DNA of 64,000 nt, from NCBI GenBank assembly GCA_019054805.1, contig JAHQIY010000002.1, positions 992,001 through 1,056,000 of the forward strand, read 5' to 3'. The notes under the pieces are model-generated. The model saw only the letters and a program-made list of their open reading frames with translations. It ran no database searches and was not told the origin of the DNA. The number at the start of each line of letters is the position of its first letter. Position 1 is the stretch's first letter. Positions 23,391 through 35,400 of this stretch are shown here, piece after piece. Position numbers and translations under genes: made by a program. This stretch comes from Brachionus manjavacas. Lineage: Eukaryota > Rotifera > Eurotatoria > Ploima > Brachionidae.

Positions 23391-25708
23391 ATGTTATCTC
23401 TCAGATTTTTGAGTCTTAGTTCTATAGCCAAAGTCTTATTCCAAATTTTCATTTTCCCTCGATTAATTTCGTTAACAAAATATTCAAACGAAGATTCAGT
23501 AAAAAATTTCAAAATATTCAATTTAAAATTTTCACCACTATCAGACATTTTTCCAGTATTATTCCATCTTAACTTCACAGCCTCGAACCAAAAATATTCA
23601 ATTATTTTTTCCCAAGAGTCTGAGTTCAAACTAGACTTGAAAAAATACAAAAATTATTTACGTCATTATAAAAGTGTTTCAATCGAAGTCCAAAAGCTAC
23701 AAACTAAAAATTCTACCTATCAAGCCGAGTGCACTCTAGTCCTCAGCTCAAACACCTATCAAAACTTGACCAACAACCTTTCTTCTTTTAACCGAGAAAA
23801 TGAATTTACCGATTTTACTCGAGTGTTCCACCTAAGTCTACATATTAGAGAGAAAAATAATAATCTAAGCAAAGAGTCGTGGATAAAAGTTGACTTGGAA
23901 AGAACAGATGTGAACGATGAAGTCTACCAAGTGGTCCGAGTGTGGACTGATGAAAGCAACGACACAAATCAGCATAGAGCAAAAAGATCTACAAAAACCA
24001 AGCTGACTGTCGAGGCATGTGTTCTTATTGACTTTAAAGTGTATGAAGTATTTAAGAATTTTTTACAATCAGATGATGTAAACTATATTAAAATGTATCT
24101 AGATCTTAAATTTTCTCAAATTATTCTGCTCATTGATTATATTTACCAAAATATCAATAGTAGTCTATTGGAAATAAAAATCGAATTTGTGAATTTATTT
24201 ATAAATTTTAAAAATGAATTTGATTTATCAACTTTGATCAATGATTCTTCACTATTTTTAGATGAACTGTCCAGGAGAACTATTTTAAGAGAGCCCGAAA
24301 AGTACAAACTGTGTGATCACTTATTTTTTGTGCACTCGTTTAAATTTGGCGGAATTCTTGGCTTTACCAAAAAAGGCCGAATTTGCTCCGGTAAAAGAGT
24401 GTCGGCAATCAATTACGGCACAAGTCACTTTCTTGAGACTGTTATGGCGCACGAGTTGGCCCATAATCTGGGCATCGATCATGACGATGTAATTGTTGTT
24501 TTTCCGAATGGAACAAAAAGAACTTGTGAAGATAAAAACTATCTAATGTCCAAGAGAAATGGATTTTTAAGCTCTTATTATAAATTTTCAGATTGTTCTG
24601 TACAATCTTTGGCGAACAATTTATTAACTCCTAAAAATAATACCTTATTTGATTTTTATAGATGTTTAAGTGACAACAATCCCACAAAATGGATACAAAA
24701 TTATAAAGAAGAGTCTCGGAAAAAAATGCCCGGGCACTTTTTTTCCATGTCAGATCAGTGCAGATATTTTTTGAATTTTTCCAAGTCTTACTATTGCCGC
24801 AGTAATATAGTGAACTGTGGAACGCTGTTTTGTTACAACAGAGACCGAAAGTGTCAAAAAGTAACAGCGTTGCTCTTTGACGGGACTGTGTGTGGAGTGA
24901 ATTTAAGCTGTGTGAGAGGCTACTGCACCCGGAATCATGAAATAAGTCATTTGGTGTGGAAATGGGATCCAAAAAAAGTTAATAGTAAATTAGAGAATGC
25001 AATTCTAAATTTGAAGAACACTTGTCCTGGTGGAGCATCATTAGAAAAGATCGCATTCAATAACAAAGAAAAAGACTTGGAAAATCTGTATACCAAACCT
25101 TGTAGTGAGATACTTTATGGAAATTATGATTTATATGAAAATAATTCTTTGGTGCAAATGAAATTGTATTTTTTAACCATATGCTGTGAGGTTTATTTAA
25201 AATCGAAAAAACAAATATGCGGTGGCCCTAAATACGAATGTCTGATGCCTCCATGCGAAAGATTCAAGACCAATCCTTGCTTCAACAATGGAAAGTGTGT
25301 CAATTACAAATCGAATCTTCATCCAAGCAATTTATCATTTGAATGCGTTTGTCCTAAAGGTTTCAGAGGTAAAATTTAACAATAATTAGAAAATTTTTCA
25401 AAAAAACTAAAAAAGGGCCTCTTTGTCTGGACGTTGATCCTTGTGCCTTAAATCCCTGCAATGAAGGAGAATTATGTGTCACTTTCGGAGACCAAGCTTA
25501 CCACACTTGCCTGTGTCCGCACCAAAATGAAAAATTTTATAATTGCCATGCTAAACTAGTTTATTTCAATGGTTCCGTTGACTTCGTTGCACTACCTAGA
25601 TACCGGTATATTCTAAATGTCTTAATTTTTATTTTAGTTTTTTTTCCAGCATTTTCTTTTTTTATTTTCCAAATTTTAGTAAGAAATTACATAATAAAAT
25701 CAAATTGA
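23391..25708 (+). CDS. ADAMTS-like secreted or membrane metalloprotease with EGF repeats
   Basis: Exon 1 (23391-25368) and exon 2 (25416-25708), joined over a 47-nt intron, give 756 aa. Order: hydrophobic leader (about 1-28), prodomain ending at a furin-type site RAKR (about 196-199), reprolysin domain with HELAHNLGIDH (354-364) and a YLMS Met-turn, an ADAMTS-type Cys-rich block (from about 453: MSDQCRYFL, NCGTLFCYNRDRKC, DGTVCG, CVRGYC), an EGF-like module (CFNNGKCVN, CVCPKGFRG) and a second Cys-rich EGF-like module. No thrombospondin repeat is visible, unlike true ADAMTS proteins. The end is uncertain: either the frame runs on into a hydrophobic segment (724-748), or a GT at about 25606 starts another intron after KLVYFNGSVDFVALPRY, which resembles a laminin G start. 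A LINE begins within 100 nt of the stop. The intact zinc motif suggests an active protease. Confidence 0.8.
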
Positions 25709-25789
25709 GATTTTTTTCTCTTTTATTTAATTCCTTCTGAAATAAAATGAAATTCCAATTTTGAAGAAATAATTACATTGAATGAACTC

Positions 25790-26690
25790 TTGTTTTAATT
25801 AAATCCTGATAAATCTTCTGGACCGGACTCAATGCATCCTTTTCTACTTAAAACTTGTTGTAAAGAAGTTTCATTCGCGTTGTCTTTAACATTTATAAAA
25901 TCGCTTAATAAGGGTGAATTACCAAGACTTTGGAAAAATGCAAATGTATCCCCTATACATAAAGGTGGACCAAAAACGTACATTAAAAATTATAGACCGG
26001 TTTCACTTATTTCAGCAGCTGGAAAGGTAATAAGAAGAATGCAAAAAGACGAAATAATGAACCATTACTAAAACAGAAATTAATTCCTAATAAACAGCAT
26101 GGTTTTCTACCCTAACAAATCTACTTGAGTTTGTTGATAAAGTAACTTATGAATATGAAAAAGGTAAAAATGTGGACATAGTGTATATGAGTTTGTTCGT
26201 CCTCTTTTGGAATTTGCTGTGCCTATATGGTCTCCAATTCTTAAGTCGGACTGTGAAATGTTGTAAGGATTCAACGCAGAGCTACGAAATTTGTTCTTCA
26301 ATTAGAAACAAATCGTATGAAAGCAGATTGAAGGCTTTAAACATTCCAAATCTGATTGAAAAAAGAAAAAGAGGTGATCTAATTCAATTATACAAGTTCA
26401 TGCATGGAATAGAATTGTTTGAAAAAAGCAACAATTTTAATGTCACCAAAAATCCAAGGAAGAGGTCACTGCTTCAAATATATGTGGCTCCAACATAGAG
26501 GTAACATTTTTTTCAACAGAACCGATAACATATGGAACTCGCTGCCAAATCAATTAGTTGAAGCCCACAATGTTAACAGTTTTAAAGCAGCCATTGATTG
26601 CCGGATGAGCAGTAATCAATCACATCAGCTGTCCTAGTGTGCTTTATCAGCACACTCGCTGGCTAGCCATATACAGTCAAAACTACTTCT
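25790..26690 (+). mobile_element. CR1/L2-like LINE, internally deleted
   Basis: 25796-26070 reads LNPDKSSGPDSMHPFLLKTC, NKGELPRLWKNANVSPIHKG and NYRPVSLISAAGKV, textbook reverse transcriptase fingers of CR1-type LINEs. After NLLEFVDKVTYEYEKGKN the sequence jumps from VDIVYM straight to the post-palm block (frame with RPLLEFAVPIWSP at about 26190), so the catalytic FADD region has been deleted. The end is present: RKRGDLIQLYKFMHGIE, IWNSLPNQLVEAHNVNSFK, a stop at 26636 and a short 3' UTR. The 5' end is truncated just after the protease gene. Confidence 0.85.
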
Positions 26691-26699
26691 ACTAAAAAT

Positions 26700-27000
26700 G
26701 CGAAAAAAAACAATAAGTTAATTTTTTTGAAAAAAATCGCAGATGGTTTTTTGGTAAAGCTACTTTCAATTATAAAATTTTAAATATTAAATAATAAATT
26801 AATTACATTAGAATTATACGCTTTTTTTCTGGACCGGCTAAGTTCTTTTTGTAATGTTCTAAAATTTTTGCTTTCAACGACAAAATAATAGAAATTGAAG
26901 AAGCATTAACGTTATTATTTGGCCAGCTTTAAAGTGGTTATTTTTTGCTCAGTATGTTTTTTTATAATTTCTATCTTTACTGCAAGGGATATACATTTCC
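26700..27000. other. Short spacer between two retrotransposon relics
   Basis: About 300 nt of AT-rich DNA with no assigned feature. Confidence 0.4.
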
Positions 27001-27009
27001 TCTATTTTT

Positions 27010-27865
27010 ATTTATCTATTTATTTGTTTTTTGTACCGAGCCAGGGCTCCTTCAGAATAAATTAAAATAAAATCAAAATAAAAATAAAAAATTAAATTAA
27101 AGTTAATAAAATGGGATAAAAAAAGTCAAAATAAGGTAAATAAGAAAAAAAAAATTAAAGTTAAGAAGACTTAGATTGTTACATGTGGCACATGTTTACA
27201 TAGTTCAAGTTTCAGGAAAAAAAGGAGAAAATAGGAAGGTTGTAATTAAATAATGGAGTTGGATATTCAATATATCTCGATTCGAAAACTTCTTTGTATT
27301 CCTCCACCAGTCTTACAACCAATGGAATAGAATGACTCAGTCCTGTCCCAACATATCTCTCACTCAACTCAAAAAGCCGATTCGAGACTGCTAGTAATTA
27401 AAGTTTATAAAAAGCCTCATGATGCACGATGTTGGAGGGAGTATCATATTTTAACTTAAGGATAGATCTTAGTGCTGTATTCTGAATTGCTTGTAGTTTT
27501 TTGATATTATTTTCTGAAAATGAATTCAAGCAAAGAAAAGAATTGTCTAAAATTGGTCCGACTAAAAATTTATATTAGTTTTCTAGTGTGTTTTGAGTAA
27601 GACCCCATTTTTTGTTTGACAATATCTTAATGTGTAATATTTAGCCTTTTAATGTAGCGTTCTTTAATTTCGTCTACAAATATATTAAAATTTAACTTTG
27701 AATCAAATTTAGTACCAAGAAACTTGATTTCTTTTTGGCTCACTATTCTGTTTCCATAAATTTTTAAGTTTAGATTATCACTCTCTTTTTTTTTCTTAGA
27801 AAAGACTACATTTCGTTGGTGTATTCTCTTTTTGCAAACTTTCTTTTCATTCATTTTTATCAATT
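27010..27865 (-). mobile_element. 5'-truncated LINE, same family as the 8.6-10.9 kb copy
   Basis: Read on the minus strand, this matches the other copy over about 800 nt: KIYGNRIVSQKEIKFLGTKF, the 3' UTR with its CATGTGCCACATG box, and the terminal hairpin GGAGCCCTGGCTC (27033-27055) followed by an AAATAGATAAATA-type tail. It lacks the RTE-like insert and so preserves the empty site at about 27410-27430. The frame before SDNLNLK is replaced by unrelated basic sequence, which marks the truncation point. Confidence 0.85.
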
Positions 27866-27906
27866 ACAATTTTTAGATACATAATAATATTATTTGTTTG
27901 TTTTAT

Positions 27907-27931
27907 CTGTGCCTAACTAAAGCTTCTTCAG
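27907..27931 (-). repeat. Isolated LINE 3'-end hairpin
   Basis: In reverse complement this is CTGAAGAAGCTTTAGTTAGG followed by CACAG and an AAACAAACAAATAA tail, a diverged copy of the conserved 3' terminus. Only the extreme 3' end is present. Confidence 0.65.
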
Positions 27932-27959
27932 ATTTAGTAATTTTCAAGCATATATTTAC

Positions 27960-28208
27960 TATTTTTTATTGTTAATTAACGGATGTTATTTTTCTAAAAT
28001 TCATTATATAAAGATTTTTTCTTAAGAAAAGTATTACTCGGTTTTTCTTTATTAGTTCGTTATATCGGGATTTCGTTAAAAAAAGGTTCGTTGTATCAAA
28101 GAAAATTAGCAATCTTTTTCTTTTATAAAAAATCCGTTCCTGGATTCTTATTCGTAATATAGAGGATTTCGTTATATGGGGGTTCGTAATACGGAGGATC
28201 GACTGTAG
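27960..28208 (-). mobile_element. Pogo/Tigger-like element end with repeated ATAACGAA words
   Basis: Read on the minus strand from 28208, the sequence starts TACAGTCGATCCTCCGTATT and contains six variants of TA(T)AACGAA spaced through 200 nt. This is typical of pogo/Tigger-type termini flanked by TA. Only one end is visible, so it is a half element or the other end is lost. Confidence 0.45.
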
Positions 28209-28365
28209 TTTCAAAGCGGTGCTTGACAAGGAAGTCTTTGGAATGGTGAGAAGCAGAGTCTTCCAAAGCTTTACAATTAATGAGGCTAAACTCTTTTGAG
28301 TGCTAGTGTAGATAAAAGTGTCTATACTGCAGATACTTTTACTGCTACTACTAGAACTTTTATTT
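28209..28365 (+). pseudogene. LINE tail fragment ending in ACT-type triplets
   Basis: Reads FKAVLDKEVFGMVRSRVFQS, resembling the NSFKxxLDK end of jockey/CR1 proteins, followed by ACTGCTACTACTAG. It abuts the pogo-like end exactly, suggesting the DNA element was inserted there or a rearrangement occurred. Confidence 0.5.
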
Positions 28366-28369
28366 TTGT

Positions 28370-28930
28370 TGAATATTCAAAAATTCTAGGATTTTTATTT
28401 TTGATTTAAAAGAATCGTAACTTAATATTTAGTAATTAATGTTTTTCTTCTAATAATTTTTTTGGTCTAGATAATGGCAATCCTGCGTGCTTTAAATGTC
28501 CAAAATGGTAACAAGCACATTTATCACAAAATTTTAAATTTTGCTAAAAAAAAAAGCCAGAATTCTAAAAATAATTTTAATTTGTTTTCTTTAAAATACT
28601 CTAACACTTTTTGTCTTATTAATAATTTTCTTTTTAAAGTTTTACATTTAACATCGCTTATAAGTTGTTCACTGAAATAAATAAATAAAATTTAAAGAAA
28701 AAATTTTCCGAAAAATTTTAATTGAAATAAAAATAATTAAAAAAAAAATATATTATTAAAAAAGTCATCTAGTAGTCAATTTAATATGGGCAAAAGTAAC
28801 TTATCTTTCGAATAAAATTAAATTTATTAAATTTGGAGAAAATGCATATTTTATTATATAATTACTCATGTGATTTAAATATTATGAATTTTAAAAACAA
28901 CTAAAATTCTTTAAACAAAATTGTCTTTGA
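28370..28930. other. Spacer upstream of the reductase gene
   Basis: The open frame at 28474-28680 looks composition-driven. No promoter element can be singled out. Confidence 0.4.
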
Positions 28931-28936
28931 CAAAAA

Positions 28937-30104
28937 ATGAATGCTAATGAATTTGCAATTACTGATAATAATTTAATATTAGTTACTGGAGCTAGTGGGT
29001 ACATAGCAACACACATTGTAAAACAATTATTAGAGCTTGGTTTTCGGGTCCGAGGAACAGTACGGAGTCTTAAAGATGACAAAAAAATTCTGCCTTTAAA
29101 AACACTCATCTCAAACCCAAAACATGAACTTGAATTGTGCGAAGCAGATCTTTTAAATGAAGATAGTTGGCCAGCGGCCGTCAAAGACTGTACTTATGTC
29201 TTACACACAGCATCGCCTTTTCCCAACAAAGCCCCAAAGGATGAAAATGAAATTATTAGTCCGGCAGTTAGCGGAACTTTAAGTGTTCTTAAAGCATGCA
29301 TCCAAACGGACTCGAAAGTAAAAAAAGTTGTCCTTACTAGTTCAGTAGCTGCGGTAGCTGGTGACAACTTTAAACATCTGTACACTTATACAGAAAACGA
29401 CTGGCCCGATTTAAAAGATCAACAAGCCTATACAAAGAGCAAAATAATGGCTGAAAAAGCTGCTTGGGATTTTATGAAAGAAAACAATCCAAACTTTGTT
29501 TTGGCCACTATAAATCCAGGATATGTCATGGTTGTTAAAAATTAATATAATTGAAAAAATTTTTAATTAATTTTTTTACAGGGTCCTTTGGTACACAACG
29601 TACCATGCACATCAATTGAGATGGTTAAAAAACTATTGATGCGGGAAATTCCTGTTTTGGCTGATATATTTATGCCAGCTTGTGACGTTCGAAATGTTGC
29701 ACAAGCTCATATAAATGCCATGATGACACCAGAAGCTGATTCGCAGCGTCATGTAATTGTGAGCACTGTGGAAAGTTCATCAATTAAAGACTGGGCATTA
29801 ATACTTGATCAAGAATTTTCTTCCAAAGGATATAACGTACCCACAAAGATTGCACCGAATTTCATGGTTAAATTCATGTCACTCTTTGATGCTCAAGTCA
29901 ATTTAGTAAAATGACAGATAATTTTTTTATATTTATAAATTTTCATAAAATTCTAAGGTAAAAAAATTACTAGGTATCAAATCAAGCTTTAGTAATTCTA
30001 GGATGATCAAAGTTCTCAAAGTTGAACCAATTGAGTTGAAAAGTACACTTATTGATATGGCTTATAGTTTGATTGAGAAGGGCATCATTGCTAAAAAATT
30101 TTGA
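28937..30104 (+). CDS. Dihydroflavonol-reductase-like extended SDR oxidoreductase
   Basis: Three exons, 28937-29530, 29582-29905 and 29958-30104, with 51- and 52-nt introns, give 354 aa. The N-terminus is a Rossmann nucleotide-binding fold (ILVTGASGYIATHIVKQLL; TGxxGYIA loop at about residues 18-25). VVLTSSVAAV carries the catalytic Ser/Thr region and AYTKSKIMAEKAAW the Tyr-x-x-x-Lys pair. This set is typical of the DFR / cinnamoyl-CoA reductase / yeast GRE2 group: NAD(P)H-dependent ketone or aldehyde reductases. Animals have no flavonoid pathway, so the plant name describes the family, not the substrate. The split by short host-type introns shows it is a resident gene even if acquired by transfer. 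No broken residue is seen. Confidence 0.88.
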
Positions 30105-30237
30105 GAAATTCTTAATAATTTTTTAAATCATTTTTTTATTATTTAGGGCTTATATCTTTTATTTCTATTTTAGATTTGAAAATAAAAAGATAGAAGATTT
30201 TTAATTTTTTTTTTAATTTTGAAGATCATATCCAAAG

Positions 30238-30662
30238 GGGTCCTACTAAAACACTGACTCCCATTTTTTTGCTAAGCAAAAATATTTTTGACTTAATTTT
30301 AAAATTTTTATTTCTATTTTAAAAAAAAACAGTCAGAAATCTTAGAAAATTCTTAATCGAATGGTATGTCGTATTAAAATTTTTTTAAATTCGATTTCAA
30401 CAATAACCAAGGTCTTTTATTTTAATCAAAATATCTCAAAAACTATACTTTCTAGAGAAAAACTGAGCACAGTCGTATAAAATTGGGGGTCTGGTTTTTA
30501 AAAATATAAAAATATTCAATTTATACAAAAAATAAAAATTTTGGAGAAAAAATAATTTAATTTTCAAAAAAAGAGAAAAATCCAAACCAAATGATTTATT
30601 AAAACTTTTAAAAGTATTTTTGCTTTGCAAAAAAAATGGGGGTCAGTTTTTTAGCAGGACCC
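30238..30662. mobile_element. 425-bp MITE with perfect 8-bp target duplication
   Basis: ATCCAAAG occurs immediately outside both ends (30230-30237 and 30663-30670). The ends are inverted repeats of about 47 bp: GGGTCCTACTAAAACACTGA on the left, GGGTCCTGCTAAAAAACTGA on the right in reverse complement, continuing through CCCATTTTTTT and AAGCAAAAATA. An 8-bp duplication fits hAT, P and some related groups. There is no coding capacity. Confidence 0.9.
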
Positions 30663-30670
30663 ATCCAAAG

Positions 30671-31100
30671 AGAACTTTTAAAAATCTGATAAACTCTCAA
30701 AAAATTTCTTCTTCACATGATATTTTTTATCTATATTTTTTAAATTTCATTTTTATTAATTAAAAAAGTAAAATATTCTTAAATGATTAAAATATTTTTT
30801 TTCCGAATAAGATGTCTGGTTTACGATTACCAGACTAAAATTCAATTTAAATGCTCTGAAATGAACTGAAAAATTATTTAAGAAGAATAGGAGTCCAAAG
30901 CTAGATAAAGCTTTTTTTAAATCTATTGATCATTTAGATTTTAATTTCACTGACACTCGAAAATGCTTGACAAAAAATTGAATGAAGAATATTATTGTAA
31001 AACTGCATATGATTTTGCATGAAAAAACTATAAAATTTTTTATTTTTTTTTATTATTTCAATTTGTCCATGGGACTTAAACTTTAATTAAATAAATAAAT
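30671..31100. other. Spacer, no gene seen
   Basis: AT-rich DNA between the MITE and the next LINE relic. Confidence 0.4.
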
Positions 31101-31690
31101 GAAAATAAGCTATTTTTTTGGAACTCGCAAACTCTATAATCATCTGATCACAATTCTATTACAGAGATAGTTGAGACTAGGCACTAATTTGGTAGCTCTA
31201 CGTTGAATATTTTCCAACCTAGCAATGTCTTGGTTTTGTAGAGGATCTACTGGACAGTATTCAAGATGTGATGCTACAAACACTGTCATCATGTCTTCAT
31301 CAAAATTTTCATGATGAAAGACATTTTGGAGCCAAAATGAATAATTCTGTATTTCTTTTGGTCGAACTTCATGTACCAAGTATTGGCTCATTTAACTATA
31401 CTGTCGATATCATCTTGAACAAGTTTTAGGTCAAGCGAGTTACAATTTATAGTGGAGATAAGTTTCGCATAGTCAGCAAAAAATTTACAAGTATTGCGTA
31501 CTGTTTCAGGCATGTCATCAATGAAAATAATAAACAGTAGCGGTCCTATGACAGAGCCTTGAGGAACACCACAAAGACTATCCAGCCAATTTGAGCTAGT
31601 CTTACCCACAGTTACTCTTTTCTTTCAATTTGCAAGAAAATCTTTGAGCTAATTGAGAATTTTATCTGAGAAGCAATTAGCTATAAGTTT
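31100..31690 (-). pseudogene. CR1-like LINE reverse transcriptase relic with deletion
   Basis: The minus strand reads LCGVPQGSVIGPLLFIIFID and CKFFADYAKLIS, the palm motifs with the catalytic FADD changed to FADY. A stop follows, then VASHLEYCPVDPLQNQDIAR and LENIQRRATKLVPSL. About 30 residues normally present between the palm and the SHLEY block are compressed, so the copy is internally deleted as well as mutated. Confidence 0.85.
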
Positions 31691-31744
31691 GGCTTAGTAA
31701 ATCGTTCACAGCACTGTCGCAAAATTGAATTTAAAAATTTTATC

Positions 31745-31795
31745 ATGGTCTTGGTCATTCTTATCTTGGTCTTGATCTTGGTCACTTTTTGATGA
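31745..31795. repeat. TTGGTC-type imperfect microsatellite
   Basis: A run of TTGGTC, CTTGGTCAT and CTTGATC units over about 50 nt just beyond the LINE relic. It has no reading frame. Confidence 0.6.
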
Positions 31796-31799
31796 TGTG

Positions 31800-32405
31800 T
31801 AGGGTCATCATTAATTCTAAAATTACTATATTTTTATTTTCATCATTTTTTCTGTTACATAATGTAAAATTAAATTAATCTCACTTACGAATATTGAGAT
31901 AGAATGAAAACGAATAGCAATTTCAAAATAGCCATAATTTTTTTTATTTTTTAAAATACTATTTAATTTCTTTAAAAAACTTCATTTAAAAAATTAATTC
32001 AAAAATAATGGCAAAGATTAAGTCAATAATTATTCAAGGGTTCTTTAAAAAATTTGAGCTCCCTAATTCAGTAACTTATTTTCATAATCTGTTTAAAATG
32101 AAAAAAGAAAAAACAAAATAATAAAATACAAAATAATAAAATACAAAATAATTTTTTATTTTCTTTAATTTAAACAAAATAATCATAATCTTCAAAAATG
32201 TTGGTATAATCAATAATTTTAAATGATTTTAAACAAGGATAAAATTATTTTTTTTTAAACATTTATTTAAGCACCCATTAAAAGGCTTCATATCAACCTT
32301 TTTTTAATTAGTTTTTTCAAATATCTTCAATGCATGAAAGAATATTCTGATGAAAAAATACTTATGAAAAACTAAACAAATCGATTTTATGACACACTAA
32401 CTAAA
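31800..32405. other. 3' flank of CSDE1
   Basis: AT-rich with several AATAAA-like words that could serve polyadenylation of the minus-strand gene. No other feature is seen. Confidence 0.4.
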
Positions 32406-32410
32406 TTCAA

Positions 32411-35400
32411 TTATTGATTTGCTGAAAAATCGCTTGGAATAGCACCAGGAACACGTTCTATGAAATTTTTAGAAAATGACTTGGACTTTCCGTCTGGGTT
32501 AATTGGTCCACGAATTATAATAAACTGTTTTCCGCTTTGGTTATCAATATTTGCCGATTTAAGCTTATTTAAAAGTCTACCAGGTCTCTGCTCATTTTGA
32601 TTATCTGTCTTCTTAGCTACTGTTGAACTAGAACCAACTTTTTTGATTTTTGTTGCCGATAACTTTCCATTTCTGTTCGATATCTGAAATTCAACTTCAT
32701 CTCCAGCTTTAACATCAGAAATTTCCGGATTTTTTGAATCCATAAGATCACTTACGTGGAAGAATAGCATTTTTAAATCACTTCCACTAGCATATTCTAT
32801 GTAGCCACAGTGGCCTTTGAGACTGTCAATTTTTCCTTTTTTGAACTCTTTGCTTCTAGGTAGTTTTTCGGTTCGTTCAACTTGGTCGGTCGAAGCTGGC
32901 TGAATCAACAAAATATTAAATGCCTTCTTACTTCCGTCCGGGCCTTCGATCAACTGAAATGACACAATATCACCAATTTGCAGTGATATTTTTCTATCTA
33001 CCAAACTAAATAAGCCATACTGGTAACTTGGCTCTTTTTTACCCGATTCTGAATTCACCTGAATCTTTCCATAATATTCTCCTGATTGTTCTGATACTTG
33101 ATTATGAGATCGTAGTACTTGAACTATTTTGCCTTTCAAAAGTCCCGGCAATGGTGGCTTAAAAAACATTTTATTGAACTGACTGAAATTTTACACTTTA
33201 GAAAAAAGTAGGAATTAAAAAATAAACGACACTCGGTGTCCATTGAAACTTGGAAAATTTACTGTCAAATCATGGAAAAATTAATAGGAATAAAGGACCT
33301 GGTAAAAACGAGCGAGGTTCGTCTAATTTACTCTAAATTTTTTTGGGTAAATTATATAAATTTTCAAAAATTCATCAAGAAATAAGAAAATTTGTGATAA
33401 ATTATCTGTTATTAATTATTTTTCAAATGTGTTTAATTCAATTCACAAATAAATAAATTTTATGAAAATATTCTATTTAGCAAATTAAAATTTCAAAAAA
33501 ATTCAATCCTGGAATAGTTCACGATTTAAAAAGGATGTTAATATTAAAATTTAATTTTCTTAACTTAATAAATTAGATGGTCAATTAAAATAATAAATTA
33601 AAAGTAAAGAAATTTTTTTACAATTGAATTCATGAAAAAAAATTGCGGAGCGAAGTTTAATTAATTTAGTTCAGAAAACTATTCTGATTAAATAAAAAAT
33701 TAATGTCTCTTAACACTTTTTTGTTAAAAATTAAAAAATAGAAGAAATAAATGTTGAAACCATAGTCATCAATAAACGACTTTTTACTACAATCTGTAAA
33801 CAAGTGACAAACTGAAGCTTTAAAAATAACTTATTTCTAAATGAAAATACTTTTTGTTAATTTTCTTGAAATATTTTTTCAAAGCTATTTTTTTGATCAC
33901 GTAATGGGGACCAATTTTTAAAAAAAATTTGAAATAAAAATAAATTAAAATTCCCTTGTCACAACAATTTAGATTTTCATAGTTGTAAATCAGAATTTTG
34001 AGTACACCAAAACTCGGAAAATTTTGGAAAATTTCCACTTATTTAGAATACAAAATTTGTAAATTTTTCATTAAAGTTACTTTTGGTGTTCGAAATGATT
34101 TCTCGGCCATTTTGGCAACATTTTCGGCAGCTAATTTTTGCTTATTTTTTCTATTAACTGTAAATTGAACCAAGTCTCCGACACTCAACTCATTTGGATT
34201 GTCCGATAAAGAGCTGTAATGGAAAAAAATGTCTTTGGGAGCCTTGCTTTGCTTGTAAGTGTCGTCAAAAATGTTTACTTCAATAAAACCGTAGTTTTCT
34301 TTTAACATGGTTAAAAATCCTGACTGTTTCTTTTGCTCAATGAGTTTAATATTAGAAGCTAATTTTTGTTCTGAAATATTAAACTGGACTTTATCGCCTT
34401 TATTAAATAAACTTTTGGGCGAATTTTTTTTCTCCTCAGATTCCTCTAGTTTATAGCTGATAGTCTCGATTTTATTAGGACTTATCTCGAATTTTATAGA
34501 ACCAAAGTCGTTTTGATTAGCTTCTTTTTCGATCAAGCCACTAAATAAATGATTGGCATCAAATTGGGAATTTTTACTGAGCTTGACCACACGGATCGCC
34601 TTTAGTCCATTGGTGAACACTTGATCTCTCTGACATTGGATCACGCTGAACTCTAGCACATCTCCCAATTCTAAATTTGTCTTATTGATGTTAAATGTGG
34701 CCGATTCTGTGGCCAGCTTGACAAAACTTACAATCTCACAAGTTGAAAAATAAATTAGATCATCTCTTTCTGAGTGCTTAATAGCGCCATGTTTGTTGGA
34801 AATTTTGGCGAGTATGCCGGTCTGTCGGCGCTCACTGGTGTTACTGCAGTTGTCAGCCAAACTGTATTCTTCGATCAAGGTCAATTGAGTGGCCCGTTGG
34901 TGGATCAGTTTGCCAGATTTTCTCTTATCTGTGGCAATTCTGAATTGAACAAAATCGCCCTCCAAAAATGTGTACTCACTTGCGCCTATGATTCTATCAC
35001 GGTCAGTAAAAGTGAGCTCGACCAAATTTTGACTTTTGTTGCCATCAAAAATTAGCCTGCCAACTGAGTTGTAAACTGGAGGCGCGGTTATTCGGCCAAT
35101 GAATACAGCCCGGCTTAGGTCATCGTAGCAAACAGAGCCGTCCGGAATACTTTTGATATTCACGGCTATTTCTTTACCGTATCGATCCTGAATCTCAAAC
35201 TCTACACTAGATCCGATACGCAGCTCACTCATTGGAATGTCACCCTTATAGTCGGTAAAGTGGAAAAATGTCTCTTTAGCTTGGTCCTCACGGTCTATTT
35301 TGCCAAACGAATCCTTCAGCCACGAGATGATACCTCGGTATTTTTGTCCAGTTTGAACGCGGCTGGTTTGAGTATTAAACTGGTCAAAGAGCTCGACCTT

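Noticed and set aside
24631-24972. Minus-strand open frame of 113 codons rich in Cys and Ser
   Set aside because: Antisense to the protease Cys-rich region, whose motifs fit a known family.
27972-28229. 85-codon minus-strand frame
   Set aside because: It runs through the repeated ATAACGAA words of a DNA transposon end, so the frame is incidental.
28474-28680. Possible zinc-knuckle frame (CFKCPKW)
   Set aside because: The spacing does not complete a CCHC box, a stop follows at once, and the 68-codon frame in the other phase is AT-driven.
34774-35055. Plus-strand open frame of 93 codons
   Set aside because: Antisense shadow of the CSDE1 exon; no motif.
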